From positions 99,162 through 163,161 of the forward strand of contig NZ_FXAO01000010.1 in assembly GCF_900177645.1 (NCBI RefSeq): 64,000 bases of DNA, read 5' to 3'. The translations under genes were made by a program, and so were the position numbers. Shown one piece after another: positions 1 to 8,868 of this stretch. The notes below the pieces were generated by a model. That model was not told where the DNA came from. It was given only the letters and a program-made list of their open reading frames with translations, and made no database searches. How positions within the stretch are numbered: the first letter of the stretch is position 1; every line of letters begins with the position of its first letter. Source of the DNA: Arenibacter troitsensis. Its GTDB lineage: Bacteria > Bacteroidota > Bacteroidia > Flavobacteriales > Flavobacteriaceae.

Positions 1-75
1 CCTAACGGAACAGGAACTACTCCGGTTTTGATTTGTGATATTTTTTTAAGGCATATAGAGAGAGGGGCAATCTAA
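1..75 (+). CDS. 3' end of an upstream gene (unidentified)
   Basis: Frame 1 is open from the window edge to a TAA at 73-75. It gives 24 residues ending in DIFLRHIERGAI, which looks like an ordinary amphipathic C-terminal helix. I do not recognise the family from so short a piece. An open stretch of this length could occur by chance, but its composition is protein-like and no other frame here is better. The following 159 bases hold no convincing gene. Confidence 0.35.
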   Translation, partial: PNGTGTTPVLICDIFLRHIERGAI

Positions 76-234
76 ATTTAATATGTATATTTAAAAGTAT
101 ATTTTCTGGGATCAATGCTGATTTTATAATTGGGAATGTGGCTACCAACTTTTTTGGAATTTCATTTCCGTACTTTTTTGGTGAAGGATTTTATCTAAGG
201 GAATATATAAAAGCAATAGTCATTCTTTAATTAA

Positions 235-1206
235 ATGGGCATGAATTATAAGACAAGTTCATTGTTTAAATGTCAACTAATAGGCCTTGGTTTAGTGCTA
301 AGTATAGTAGGATGTAAGGAAAAGCGGGAAAATACCGATAAAATAGAAACTGAGGATATTAGTATTGGGCAAAAAACGGAATTGTACCAAAGTACGGAAT
401 TTACTGCACCCGCACTGTTTCCTTCTGGAATAGAAGGACCTGCGGTGGATGCCCATGGAATTTTGTATGCCGTTAATTTTGAAAGGACGGGAACCATTGG
501 CAGAGTTGATTCCAATGGCAAAGCTTCCTTATTTGTTAATCTCCCAGAGGGTAGTATTGGTAATGGGATCCGTTTCAATAGCAAGGGAGATATGTTTATA
601 GCCGATTATACCAAGCACAATATTTTAAAGGTGGATATGGATACCAAGGAGATAAGCGTGTTTGCCCATAACGCTGATATGAACCAGCCCAATGATGTGG
701 CCATAATGGACAATGATATACTTTTCGCCAGTGATCCCGATTGGAAAAATTCGAAGGGACAAATATGGAAAATAGACACTAATGGTACCGTTACTCTTTT
801 GGAAGGGAATATGGGGACCACCAATGGGATAGAAGTTAGTCCAGATAACAAAACACTCTACGTTAACGAATCGGTCCAGCGCAATGTTTGGGCTTACGAT
901 CTTTCACCAACTGGGGATATAAGCAATAAACGCCTTCTGATCAAATTTGAGGATTTTGGAATGGATGGCATGCGCACCGATGTACAAGGTAATCTATACA
1001 TCACAAGGCATGGAAAAGGAACAGTGGTCAAGGTGTCGCCCAAAGGTGAAATTCTAAAGGAAGTACAGTTAAAGGGCAAAACCCCTTCCAATATTGCCTT
1101 TGGAGGTAAAGACGGCACTAAGGCCTTTATAACACTTCAGGACAATGGTAATTTTGAAACCTTTGATACAGAGGATCCAGGAAGGGAATTTGTAATGAAT
1201 AAGTAG
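235..1206 (+). CDS. SMP-30/gluconolactonase-like lipoprotein
   Basis: A six-bladed beta-propeller protein of the SMP-30/gluconolactonase/LRE family, which usually opens sugar lactones using a bound divalent metal. The first residues form a lipoprotein signal with lipobox SIVGC (Cys27). Family signatures are the metal-ligand Glu in GIEGPAVD, the NGIRF blade motif, the MNQPNDVAI loop and TNGIEVSPD. At 323 aa it has normal length. ATG codons at 235 and 241 are both possible starts; 241 gives the cleaner signal peptide. It would act in the periplasm, anchored to a membrane, and fits with the heme dehydrogenase at 4573, since sugar oxidation yields lactones. The exact substrate is unknown, and other SMP-30-fold hydrolases remain possible. 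Confidence 0.85.
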   Translation: MGMNYKTSSLFKCQLIGLGLVLSIVGCKEKRENTDKIETEDISIGQKTELYQSTEFTAPALFPSGIEGPAVDAHGILYAVNFERTGTIGRVDSNGKASLFVNLPEGSIGNGIRFNSKGDMFIADYTKHNILKVDMDTKEISVFAHNADMNQPNDVAIMDNDILFASDPDWKNSKGQIWKIDTNGTVTLLEGNMGTTNGIEVSPDNKTLYVNESVQRNVWAYDLSPTGDISNKRLLIKFEDFGMDGMRTDVQGNLYITRHGKGTVVKVSPKGEILKEVQLKGKTPSNIAFGGKDGTKAFITLQDNGNFETFDTEDPGREFVMNK

Positions 1207-1461
1207 ATTTTAGGTATCTATAATAGCAGTAATACCAATGTAAAATTGTTTTGGTAGGTTATACCAAAGCTCTATAATTCTGCTATTCCAATTAGTGGGT
1301 TCAACAATTGTATGGGCAACCATTTTAGGATGGAGAAATTTTCATATATTCATGTTATTGGCAATAGACCATTTAAAAACAAGCGCTTAGAAGGTTTGGA
1401 GTGTCATTAGCCGCAAATTAGAATTTCATTTTAGAACACATATAATCATAAATTTTAAACC

Positions 1462-1941
1462 ATGGAAAACAAAACAACAACAAGAAGGGCATCATTTAAA
1501 AAATTAGGAATGGGCTTGGCTGCTATATTTGGAATAGGCACGGCTGCTAGGGCAATGGAAGGAGGTTCAAAACCAAAAAAGGAGGTAGTGGGAGATATCG
1601 TTATGGACCAGGACATCCCTTTGTTTTCGGGTGGGGTAAAGCATGGAAATACCCTATATATAGCGGGTAAGGGGGCGCATGTGGAACCTTTTGAGATCAA
1701 GGCGCATACCGAGATTGTTTTACAGGAGTTGGAAAAAGAGCTGAAAAAGCATGGTTCTTCCATGGATAAGGTGCTCAAAGTAAATGTGTATTTGGCCGAT
1801 TTGGCCGATTATAAGGGAATGAACGAAGTGTTTAGGGGGCGTTTTGGACCAAATCCTCCAGTAAGGACCACCGTGGCCACCTATGGGGGCGTACCTGGAA
1901 ATTCTTTGGTTGAAATGGACTGTATAGCTGCCTTGGACTAA
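1462..1941 (+). CDS. Tat-exported RidA-family protein
   Basis: RidA (YjgF/YER057c/UK114) domain over about residues 45-159. The family hydrolyses reactive enamines and imines such as 2-aminoacrylate released by PLP enzymes. The two conserved active-site positions are visible: Arg135 in PPVRTTV and Glu151 in LVEMDCIA. Unlike ordinary 120-130 aa cytoplasmic RidA, it has a 40-residue N-terminal extension with a twin-arginine pair (Arg8-Arg9) followed by a hydrophobic stretch, so Tat export as a folded protein is likely. It lies 24 bases before the RraA-like gene and probably heads an operon running to 6789. No PLP enzyme is adjacent here, but one with its own exported RidA lies at 56387. The family call is firm; the periplasmic role is inferred. 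Confidence 0.9.
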   Translation: MENKTTTRRASFKKLGMGLAAIFGIGTAARAMEGGSKPKKEVVGDIVMDQDIPLFSGGVKHGNTLYIAGKGAHVEPFEIKAHTEIVLQELEKELKKHGSSMDKVLKVNVYLADLADYKGMNEVFRGRFGPNPPVRTTVATYGGVPGNSLVEMDCIAALD

Positions 1942-1965
1942 AAGAGGGATAAATATTTAAGGATT

Positions 1966-2892
1966 ATGAAGTTCAATATAATTGTACAGTTCCTTTGCTT
2001 TTTTACATTGAATTCCTTTGTTTTAGGACAGACCATTCCCAAGGAGGAATTGATTTTCCTGACCTCTGAATGGCAAGGGGAACGCTTTGAGGACGGCCGT
2101 CCAAAAATTCCGGACGATCTTTTGGAACGGGCAAAAAAAATTGGGATAGATGATGCATGGACCGTCCTTGAAAACGAAGGATATAAAAATCAGTTCGAAG
2201 GCAATTGGAAAATGGTACATGATGAGGTTCCTGTGGTAGGCAGGGCACTTACTGCACTGTTTATGCCCAGCAGGCCCGATGTGGAGAAGAACATCAAGGA
2301 AAGGGGTATAAATTCCCAAGGGAGGAAGGGCAACACCAATTCATGGCCTATAGAGGTACTCACCAAAGGCGACGTTTATGTGGCCGATAGCTTTGGCAAG
2401 ATCGATGCAGGCACACTTATGGGTGCTACTTTGGCTACCTCCATTTATAGCAAATCCGGGAACGGAGTAGTTTTTAATGGCAGTGCAAGGGATTTGGAGA
2501 GTATAAGCCAGATGGAAGGGTTCAATGCCTTTGTACGCGATTTTCACCCGTCCTTTTTAGAGGAAGAAGTGCTTATGGGACTCAATACCCCGATACGTAT
2601 CGGTCAGGTAATGGTGTTGCCGGGAGACTTGGTACTGGCCAAAAGAGAGGGGGTACTGTTCATTCCTGCGCATTTGGCGGAACAGGTCGTGGGTACCGCT
2701 GAATTTGTGGCCCTAAAGGACCAGTTTGGCTTTGAGATGGTAAGAACAAAGAAATATTCCACAGGGGAAATAGATAGCAAATGGACAGAGCAGCTAAAAA
2801 AGGAATTTTTGGTGTGGTTGGAAAAGCATCCCGAATTGGGAAGTATGTCCAAGGAAACTTTGGATAAGGTATTAAGCAAAAGGACATGGTAG
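1966..2892 (+). CDS. Secreted RraA/HMG-aldolase-family protein
   Basis: The central region (about residues 60-260) has the RraA / 4-hydroxy-4-methyl-2-oxoglutarate aldolase fold signatures: VADSFGKIDAGTLMGATLA, then NGSARDLESI with the catalytic Arg175-Asp176 pair of class II pyruvate aldolases. Family members are usually 160-240 aa and cytoplasmic. This one is 308 aa with a Sec signal peptide (about residues 1-21, ending LGQ) and an extra C-terminal helical segment. It may cleave or decarboxylate a 2-oxo acid in the periplasm, but some family members have no known activity, so the reaction is open. It is tightly coupled to the exported RidA upstream and overlaps the next gene by seven bases, which suggests translational coupling. 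Confidence 0.85.
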   Translation: MKFNIIVQFLCFFTLNSFVLGQTIPKEELIFLTSEWQGERFEDGRPKIPDDLLERAKKIGIDDAWTVLENEGYKNQFEGNWKMVHDEVPVVGRALTALFMPSRPDVEKNIKERGINSQGRKGNTNSWPIEVLTKGDVYVADSFGKIDAGTLMGATLATSIYSKSGNGVVFNGSARDLESISQMEGFNAFVRDFHPSFLEEEVLMGLNTPIRIGQVMVLPGDLVLAKREGVLFIPAHLAEQVVGTAEFVALKDQFGFEMVRTKKYSTGEIDSKWTEQLKKEFLVWLEKHPELGSMSKETLDKVLSKRTW

Positions 2893-3398
2893 TCGTAGCA
2901 CGGAATTTAATAATTGGTGTTAAGGATTACTGTATCCTAGCCGTTATGCCCTTATTGGTTTTGATGGGCTGTAAGCAAAATATGGATCAAAGCCCAACCA
3001 AGGTTACGGGGGATGAACAAATTCAAATTACAATGGAAGAAGTTCAACAGGCCGTGTCCATTTTTAATGAAGCTATGGTCAATCCTACCGTGGAACTCAT
3101 GGACGACTTATGTGCGGACCAGCTTACTTACTGGCATTCCAGTGGACTTATCCAGAACAAATCAGAATTCATAGATGATATAGTTAACGGGCCATGCCAT
3201 TTTATGTCTTTGGAAGCTGCAGATCAGTCGATCCATATTTCGGGCAATACAGCTATAGTCCGCCATATTTTTCTGGCCAAGGGCACCAATACCGGGGAGC
3301 CTGTAGATGTCTGTATAGGCAATGTATAGGTATACCAAAAAAATGGGCAAGGTACACTTAAGCTTTTGGCCAGACAGGCCTATAAATTGCCCAACTAA
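2886..3398 (+). pseudogene. SnoaL/DUF4440-like lipoprotein interrupted by in-frame TAG
   Basis: The ORF opens at ATG 2886, overlapping the previous stop codon, with a lipoprotein signal (lipobox VLMGC). The mature part looks like a SnoaL/DUF4440 (NTF2-like) domain. Translation stops at TAG 3327-3329 after residue 147. The same frame then continues without a frameshift as VYQKNGQGTLKLLARQAYKLPN to TAA 3396-3398, which is the expected final beta strand of this family. A single base change (for example TTG to TAG) would explain it. Possibilities are a recent nonsense mutation, a sequencing error or amber read-through. Neighbours on both sides are intact. The truncated product would lack the last strand of the fold and probably be unstable. 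Confidence 0.75.
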
Positions 3399-3422
3399 CT
3401 AAACTACCTAAACCGACCAATT

Positions 3423-4511
3423 TTGAAAAAACCAACTTTTTATTCCGTATGCCTTGGCGTGGCCGCTGTATTGCTGCTAGTTGTACTGGGCATGATCCTT
3501 ACACATAACCTAGAAAATGCAGGTCTTTTTATAATGGCCTTTTTTGTACTTTTGGCCCTTGGCTTCAGTGGATATAAATCTTTGAACAGTTATGTTTTTA
3601 CTGCCTCCATATTTGCCGGAGTGGCCCTTGCCCTATATTACCCACATTACTTTTTGCAAATTGGCAATTTTAAACTTACGGCGCTAATTATACCCTTGAT
3701 CCAACTCATCATGTTCGGCATGGGTACCTCCATGAGGATTAGTGATTTTGCGGAAGTTATCAAGTCTCCCAAAGGCGTTATGGTAGGGGTCACCGCACAG
3801 TTGGGCATTATGCCGATTATGGGTTTTGCACTGGCTAAATTTAGCAATTTTCCACCGGAGATAGCCGCGGGAATTGTGCTGATAGGCTGTTCCCCCAGTG
3901 GGGTGGCATCCAATGTAATGGCCTATTTGGCCAAGGCCAACCTGGCCCTTTCCATCACCATAACCTCTATCTCAACACTTCTAGCCCCCTTTGTTACCCC
4001 GCTTTTAATGAAATTATTGGCTGGCGAATTTATTGAAATTGATGTACTGGACATGATGTGGAGTATTGTAAAGATGATTATACTGCCCTTAGGTGCCGGG
4101 CTTCTGCTCAACCGTTTGAGGGGGGATAAGGGTAAATGGTTGGACAAGGCTCTTCCCGTAATTTCAATGTTGGGGATAGGTCTTATAATTGTCGTAATAA
4201 CGGCAGCGGGAAGGGATAGTCTTTTGGATATCGGTGGAATCTTAATGTTGTTGGTACTGATCCATAATTTATTCGGCTATATGCTGGGGTATTGGTATGC
4301 CCGATTATTGAGATTGAATGAGCAGGATTCACGTACTATTGCTTTAGAGGTGGGAATGCAGAACGGAGGCCTTGCTTCGGGTATCGCAAATTCATTGGGT
4401 AAGATAGCCACCATGGGTCTGGCTCCGGCCGTATTTGGACCACTAATGAATATAACCGGATCTATTTTGGCCTCCTATTGGCACAAGAGACCTCCAAAAG
4501 AGGGACAATGA
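3423..4511 (+). CDS. Bile acid:sodium symporter (BASS/SBF)-family transporter
   Basis: A polytopic inner-membrane protein of 362 aa with about ten hydrophobic segments. The SBF-family signature GCSPSG (residues 155-160) is followed by VASNVMAYLAKANLALS, the region that forms the discontinuous helix and Na+ sites in this family. A second hallmark is the conserved stretch EVGMQNGGLASGIA near the C-terminus. An extra pair of N-terminal membrane segments makes it slightly longer than the usual 300-330 aa. The start is TTG at 3423; no in-frame ATG nearby gives a better N-terminus. It probably imports an organic anion (a 2-oxo acid or sugar acid) made by the exported enzymes encoded around it. Substrate assignment is inference from context. 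Confidence 0.85.
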   Translation: MKKPTFYSVCLGVAAVLLLVVLGMILTHNLENAGLFIMAFFVLLALGFSGYKSLNSYVFTASIFAGVALALYYPHYFLQIGNFKLTALIIPLIQLIMFGMGTSMRISDFAEVIKSPKGVMVGVTAQLGIMPIMGFALAKFSNFPPEIAAGIVLIGCSPSGVASNVMAYLAKANLALSITITSISTLLAPFVTPLLMKLLAGEFIEIDVLDMMWSIVKMIILPLGAGLLLNRLRGDKGKWLDKALPVISMLGIGLIIVVITAAGRDSLLDIGGILMLLVLIHNLFGYMLGYWYARLLRLNEQDSRTIALEVGMQNGGLASGIANSLGKIATMGLAPAVFGPLMNITGSILASYWHKRPPKEGQ

Positions 4512-4572
4512 TTCGAAAATTAAACTTAAATTTGGCCAAACCGCAAATATTTGAATTACAAGTTGATCAATT

Positions 4573-6789
4573 ATGAATAAAATTTATGGGTGCTTACTAC
4601 TATTGGTGATAGTTGGTTGTGGTAAGAAGGAGTACAAGGATAAGATTTATGTAAAACCAGAAATTGTAAGGGAAGCCCCGTCAGATTTTCTTTCCCCCGA
4701 GGAAAGTCTTGAAAAGTTTTACCTGCCCGAAGGATATAAGATAGAACTGGTGGCATCCGAACCTATGGTAAATGAACCTGTGGCCATAGCTTGGGACGGA
4801 AACGGCAAGATGTATGTGGCCCAAATGGACACCTATATGCAAAATGTGGATGCAATTGGCGAAGATGAACCTATTAGTCAGATAAAACTTCTGGTAGACC
4901 TGGACGGGGATGGAAAAATGGACAAGAGTACCGTCTTTATCGACAGTCTTTTATTACCCAGGATGATTTTGCCTCTAGATGACCGACTTATTGTAAATGA
5001 AACCTATTCCTATGATCTTTGGAGTTATAGGGATACCGATAACGATGGTGTGGCGGACGAAAAGATTAGGGTTTATGAAAATCCAAAAAGAAGGGGAGGA
5101 AATCTGGAACACCAACAGAGTGGTCTGGTTTGGAACTTGGATAATTGGGTGTACACCACCTATAACCCCCTACGGTTCAGGTTTAACAAAGACGGTGTTC
5201 AAGTAGATTCTTTGGTAGATGGTTCCAGCGGGCAATGGGGCCTAACCCAGGACGATTTGGGAAATATGTATTATTCTTCTGCAGGTGGCGAAACGGCAGC
5301 CTATGGTTTTCAAGTACCTCCAATTTACGGGGAAGTGGATCTGGAAGGACAGATCTCAGAGGGATTTATGGAACCATGGCCAGTGGTGGGTACCCCTGAT
5401 GTTCAGGGAGGTGCAGAATTAAGGTTAAAGCCGGATGGTACCCTTAATAAATTTACCGGGGTGGCCGGACAAGAGATATTTAGGGGTGATAAATTACCTC
5501 CATCCACCTATGGCGATTTATTTATTCCGGAACCTGTGGGCAGATTGGTACGTAGAGCCAAAGTAAAAAATGAGAACGGTAAAAAAGTGCTGTACAATGC
5601 ATATGACGAGGCCGAGTTTTTGGCATCTACAGATTTGAACTTTAGACCTGTACAGGCACAAACAGGACCGGATGGGAATCTTTATATTGTGGATATGTAT
5701 CGTGGAATAATCCAGGAAGGAAACTGGACCAGGGAAGGAAGTCATTTAAGACCGGTTATCCTTCGCAAAGGATTGGACAAGAACATCGGTAGGGGAAGGA
5801 TATACCGAATAGTCCATGAAGACATTAAGCCGGCAGGAAAACCAAATCTTTTGAATAAATCCGCAGCGGAACTAGCGGATTATTTAGGACACCCTAACGG
5901 TTGGTATAGGAATACGGCACAAAAGTTGATTATCTTAAAAGGGGATATGGGTGTTGTGCCCAAGCTGAAGGAAATAGCCAAGAACAATGAGTCTTTTTGG
6001 ACCGAATACTTTGGAAGTAAGGATTATCCCCGTGAAAGGGTCCATGCCCTATGGACGTTGGAGGGTCTAGGTGTTGTGGATAAATCACTTATTCTAGAGA
6101 AGCTAAACGATAAGGATTACAGGGTCCGTATTACTGCCATAAGGTTGAGTGAGGAGTTTTTGAAGAAAGAAGATCGGGACATAATGCAGGCCTTGGCCAA
6201 ATTACAAAATGACACCGATATTAATGTGGTAAATCAATTAGTACTGAGTTTACGTTATGCCAAAAGTAGTGAAGGCTCAGATCTCCTAACTTCCATATCG
6301 GAAAAATATAAGGACAATGAGATGGTCATGGCTTCCGTTGAACTAGGTTTAAAAGCCAAGGATTCGGATTTGCAACAATTAAAGCATAAACTGGCCAATA
6401 AAAGTAATGGTCATAAATGGAGAGCTTTGGACGGATATGATATTTATAAACAGACCTGTGTAACCTGCCATGGCCCAGATCTAACCGGGGTTCCCAATGG
6501 AGAAAATTCTCTGATAGCACCTTCCTTAATGGGTTCACCGAGAGTTACAGGCGATAAAGAAGTGCTTGTAAAAATTCTTCTAAATGGACTTACCGGACCA
6601 ATAGACGGAAAGGAATATGGTATTATGCTCCCAATGGGCTCCAATGACGATGAGTGGATCGGTCAGGTGGCTACTTACATACGCTCCATGAATAATACTA
6701 CCATGGTCCATGAAAATGAGGTTAGGGATATCCGTGCCAAAAATCCGGACAGGAAAAGTTATTGGACTTTAAAAGAATTGATGAACTAA
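4573..6789 (+). CDS. Heme-containing sorbosone-dehydrogenase-like lipoprotein with HEAT repeats
   Basis: A 738-aa lipoprotein (lipobox VIVGC, Cys16). Residues about 45-430 form a beta-propeller of the PVC-type membrane-bound dehydrogenase / L-sorbosone dehydrogenase group, recognisable from LPEGYKIELVASEP and QTGPDGNLYIVDMYRG. Residues about 440-600 are HEAT-like helical repeats. The C-terminus is a monoheme cytochrome c domain with C629-VT-C632-H633. Proteins of this build are thought to oxidise sugars or alcohols in the periplasm and pass electrons to respiratory carriers. It is the last gene of the plus-strand run and converges on the Gfo/Idh gene over a shared hairpin. The substrate is unknown; its pairing with an SMP-30 lactonase suggests an aldose-to-lactone step. 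Confidence 0.85.
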   Translation: MNKIYGCLLLLVIVGCGKKEYKDKIYVKPEIVREAPSDFLSPEESLEKFYLPEGYKIELVASEPMVNEPVAIAWDGNGKMYVAQMDTYMQNVDAIGEDEPISQIKLLVDLDGDGKMDKSTVFIDSLLLPRMILPLDDRLIVNETYSYDLWSYRDTDNDGVADEKIRVYENPKRRGGNLEHQQSGLVWNLDNWVYTTYNPLRFRFNKDGVQVDSLVDGSSGQWGLTQDDLGNMYYSSAGGETAAYGFQVPPIYGEVDLEGQISEGFMEPWPVVGTPDVQGGAELRLKPDGTLNKFTGVAGQEIFRGDKLPPSTYGDLFIPEPVGRLVRRAKVKNENGKKVLYNAYDEAEFLASTDLNFRPVQAQTGPDGNLYIVDMYRGIIQEGNWTREGSHLRPVILRKGLDKNIGRGRIYRIVHEDIKPAGKPNLLNKSAAELADYLGHPNGWYRNTAQKLIILKGDMGVVPKLKEIAKNNESFWTEYFGSKDYPRERVHALWTLEGLGVVDKSLILEKLNDKDYRVRITAIRLSEEFLKKEDRDIMQALAKLQNDTDINVVNQLVLSLRYAKSSEGSDLLTSISEKYKDNEMVMASVELGLKAKDSDLQQLKHKLANKSNGHKWRALDGYDIYKQTCVTCHGPDLTGVPNGENSLIAPSLMGSPRVTGDKEVLVKILLNGLTGPIDGKEYGIMLPMGSNDDEWIGQVATYIRSMNNTTMVHENEVRDIRAKNPDRKSYWTLKELMN

Positions 6790-6798
6790 TTACTGTAA

Positions 6799-6840
6799 AA
6801 AGGGGCAAAAGGAGGTTACATAAGTACCCGTTGCCCCTTT
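6799..6840. terminator. Possible bidirectional terminator between convergent genes
   Basis: A ten-base inverted repeat, AAAGGGGCAA at 6799-6808 and TTGCCCCTTT at 6831-6840, encloses a 22-base loop between the plus-strand dehydrogenase stop (6789) and the minus-strand Gfo/Idh stop (6816). A run of A on the left gives a U tract for the minus transcript. The loop is long, and the hairpin contains the last codon of the minus gene, so efficiency is uncertain. Confidence 0.45.
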
Positions 6841-7808
6841 AAATTACTTTCCTCCAACTTTTCAATGACCAGCATATTCTTAACGGCATCCTCAAGTGGA
6901 GTAGGCACTGGGGTATTGTTTTTTATGGCCTGAGCAAAAAGATCGGCCTGGATGGTGTATTGATTGCAGGTATCAAATTCAATGGCTTGGCAATCTTCGC
7001 CTATGCTGACCCATATTTTGGAAGGCCTGTCTATGGGCGGATTAAAAGGCAGTTCAAATTTTATATTTCCTTTACTGCCGAAAATTTGTGCTTGTTGATT
7101 GTCCGCCAATTGTGTAGCGCTAAAAAATACCGATGTACCGGCTTCAAACTCCAGTATTCCGGAGGCTAGGACATCTACCTTAAATTCGGGATGGTATTCA
7201 ATAACCGAAGCAATGCTTTTAGGTTCCGAATTGAACAAAAAACGGGAGAGGGAAATTGGATAGCAGCCAATATCCATTAAGCTTCCGCCTCCAAACTCCT
7301 TATTGTTTACAATGCTATTGGGGTCATCTTCATAAAAAGAGAAAGAAGATTGAATGGTTTTAATGTCACCAATAACTTTTTGGTCCACTAATTCCTTAAC
7401 CTTTATCCATTGGGGATGATGTCTATACATAAAGGCTTCCATAACCTTTAAGTGCGGGTACTTTTTGGCTTCCTGCAACAATTTTTGGGCTTCTTGGCTG
7501 GATAGTCCAATAGGTTTTTCAACCAAAACATGTTTGTTCGCTTCCAAAGCCTTAATGGCCCATTGCACGTGCAGATGATTGGGCAATGGGATATAGACGG
7601 CATCTACTTCCTTATCGGCCAATAATTCCTCATAGGAACCGTATGGTTTTTCTATTTTATATCGTTTGGATATAACTTTGGCCTTTTCCAAATTTCTGGA
7701 TGCAATAGCATAAACCTCTCCATATCGGCAGTTGAGCATTGCCGGTATTACATGCTCCGTTGCAATATGGGCAGTGCCCAAAATTCCCCATTTTAGTTTT
7801 TTGCCCAT
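6816..7808 (-). CDS. Gfo/Idh/MocA-family NAD(P)-dependent oxidoreductase
   Basis: 330 aa, the normal family length, with no export signal, so cytoplasmic. The N-terminal Rossmann fold shows WGILGTAHIA. The conserved EKP dinucleotide/substrate motif is in VLVEKPIGLSSQEA. The C-terminal half carries the family's mixed beta sheet with GGGSLMDIGCYPIS. It oxidises or reduces a hydroxyl of a sugar, inositol or sugar acid. It is the last gene of the minus-strand run, starting 6 bases after the DapA-like gene, which argues for one mRNA. It resembles trans-1,2-dihydrobenzene-diol / deoxyglucose dehydrogenase-like members in general sequence character, but I would not assign a substrate. Confidence 0.9.
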   Translation of the reverse strand: MGKKLKWGILGTAHIATEHVIPAMLNCRYGEVYAIASRNLEKAKVISKRYKIEKPYGSYEELLADKEVDAVYIPLPNHLHVQWAIKALEANKHVLVEKPIGLSSQEAQKLLQEAKKYPHLKVMEAFMYRHHPQWIKVKELVDQKVIGDIKTIQSSFSFYEDDPNSIVNNKEFGGGSLMDIGCYPISLSRFLFNSEPKSIASVIEYHPEFKVDVLASGILEFEAGTSVFFSATQLADNQQAQIFGSKGNIKFELPFNPPIDRPSKIWVSIGEDCQAIEFDTCNQYTIQADLFAQAIKNNTPVPTPLEDAVKNMLVIEKLEESNLKGQRVLM

Positions 7809-7814
7809 ACTCTT

Positions 7815-8726
7815 TTATGCGACCTGTGACCCTGCGAACTGGTCTAAATATTCCTTCACCTTTTCCCTTTCCTTATTTTCAAATTTTCTTAATGGAAGGG
7901 CCATATGGTCCTCGCAGATATCCATTACCGATAGGGCACATTTGATGCCCTTGGTTATTCTAGAAGCATTTTTCCCCACGCAATAGATACTACTGTTCAC
8001 AAAGGCCACCTTATTGCGAAGTATTTTTATATCTTCCAAATTCTTTGCCACAGAGGCGTTATATAGATCAACAAATAACTCTGGTAGGAAATTTGCTCCT
8101 CCCGCTACTGCTCCATGACCACCATAAATGATGGTCTCCGGTAAAAATAATTCTGTACCTACAATGATGGAAAATTCTGGAGTTTCCTTAAAAGCTTCAA
8201 TAAGCGAGTAGAAATAGGACATATCACCAGAGCTGTCCTTGATACCTATGGCACCTAATTCCTTAGCCTTTTTTACCGTTTCCAGCGAAAGGTGAAGTTT
8301 GGTACAGCTTGGCATATTGTACATCATAACCGGCAAGGATAATTGTGGAATTAAACGCTCCAAATAGTCGATCATTTCTTCTTGGGAAATGGGAAGATAA
8401 TAAGGAGGGGCTACCACCACTGCATCTGCACCAGCTTCTTTGGAGTGGGCTGCAATGTCCAAGGAACCGCTAAAGGAGGTATCGGTTATACCAACCAGAA
8501 CAGGAACCCTTCCACGGATATATTTACAAGCTTTGGTAATAAGCTCTTTGCGCAATGCATAGCTAAGACTAGGAGCTTCCCCGTTGGTACCTAAAAGGAA
8601 TATGCCATGTACACCACCATTAATTAGGTGCTCTATAAGTTTTTCCAATCCTTTTTCATCTAAACCACCATCTGCGTTAAGAGGTGTGACCATTGGGGGA
8701 ATGATCCCTTTTAATTCTAATGCCAT
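7815..8726 (-). CDS. DapA/NanA-superfamily aldolase (canonical active site)
   Basis: Class I aldolase/lyase of the dihydrodipicolinate synthase / N-acetylneuraminate lyase superfamily, 303 aa, cytoplasmic. Active-site features are all present: GTNGEAPSL (residues 46-54), the proton-relay Tyr136 in MMYNMPS, and Schiff-base Lys163 in IGIKDSSGD. Housekeeping DapA normally has GTTGE and lies with lysine genes. The catabolic neighbourhood here points instead to a sugar-acid lyase or dehydratase, such as a 2-keto-3-deoxy-sugar acid aldolase or sialate lyase. It sits between a second DapA-like paralogue and a Gfo/Idh oxidoreductase in the same orientation. The family call is very secure; the substrate is inferred only from context. 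Confidence 0.92.
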   Translation of the reverse strand: MALELKGIIPPMVTPLNADGGLDEKGLEKLIEHLINGGVHGIFLLGTNGEAPSLSYALRKELITKACKYIRGRVPVLVGITDTSFSGSLDIAAHSKEAGADAVVVAPPYYLPISQEEMIDYLERLIPQLSLPVMMYNMPSCTKLHLSLETVKKAKELGAIGIKDSSGDMSYFYSLIEAFKETPEFSIIVGTELFLPETIIYGGHGAVAGGANFLPELFVDLYNASVAKNLEDIKILRNKVAFVNSSIYCVGKNASRITKGIKCALSVMDICEDHMALPLRKFENKEREKVKEYLDQFAGSQVA

Positions 8727-8763
8727 ATATTTTCTTTAGTTGGAACAAAGTAAATTTAAAAGG

Positions 8764-8815
8764 CAAGGGTGTACCACAACTATATTATTTAAAACAGATA
8801 ATATATTGACCCTTG
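8764..8815 (-). other. Composite inverted repeat between two lyase genes
   Basis: In the 142-base gap between the two DapA-like genes, CAAGGGT (8764-8770) pairs with ACCCTTG (8809-8815). Inside it, TATATTAT (8781-8788) pairs with ATAATATA (8798-8805). In the minus-strand mRNA this would fold as a two-part stem just downstream of one lyase stop and 38 bases upstream of the next start. It could be an mRNA processing or attenuation element, or an operator. It lacks a U tract, so simple termination is unlikely. Confidence 0.3.
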
Positions 8816-8868
8816 TGTCTTTTATCCTAAGGTTTTGTCAGAAATTGTATAGGCCGCATTTATCAAGG

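Noticed and set aside
1207..1461. A possible short gene in the gap before RidA (26 codons from about 1330)
   Set aside because: It is too short, with no conserved features or coupling to neighbours.
7815..8726. Housekeeping lysine-pathway dapA
   Set aside because: GTNGE instead of GTTGE, a paralogue next door and a catabolic operon context argue for a sugar-acid lyase.
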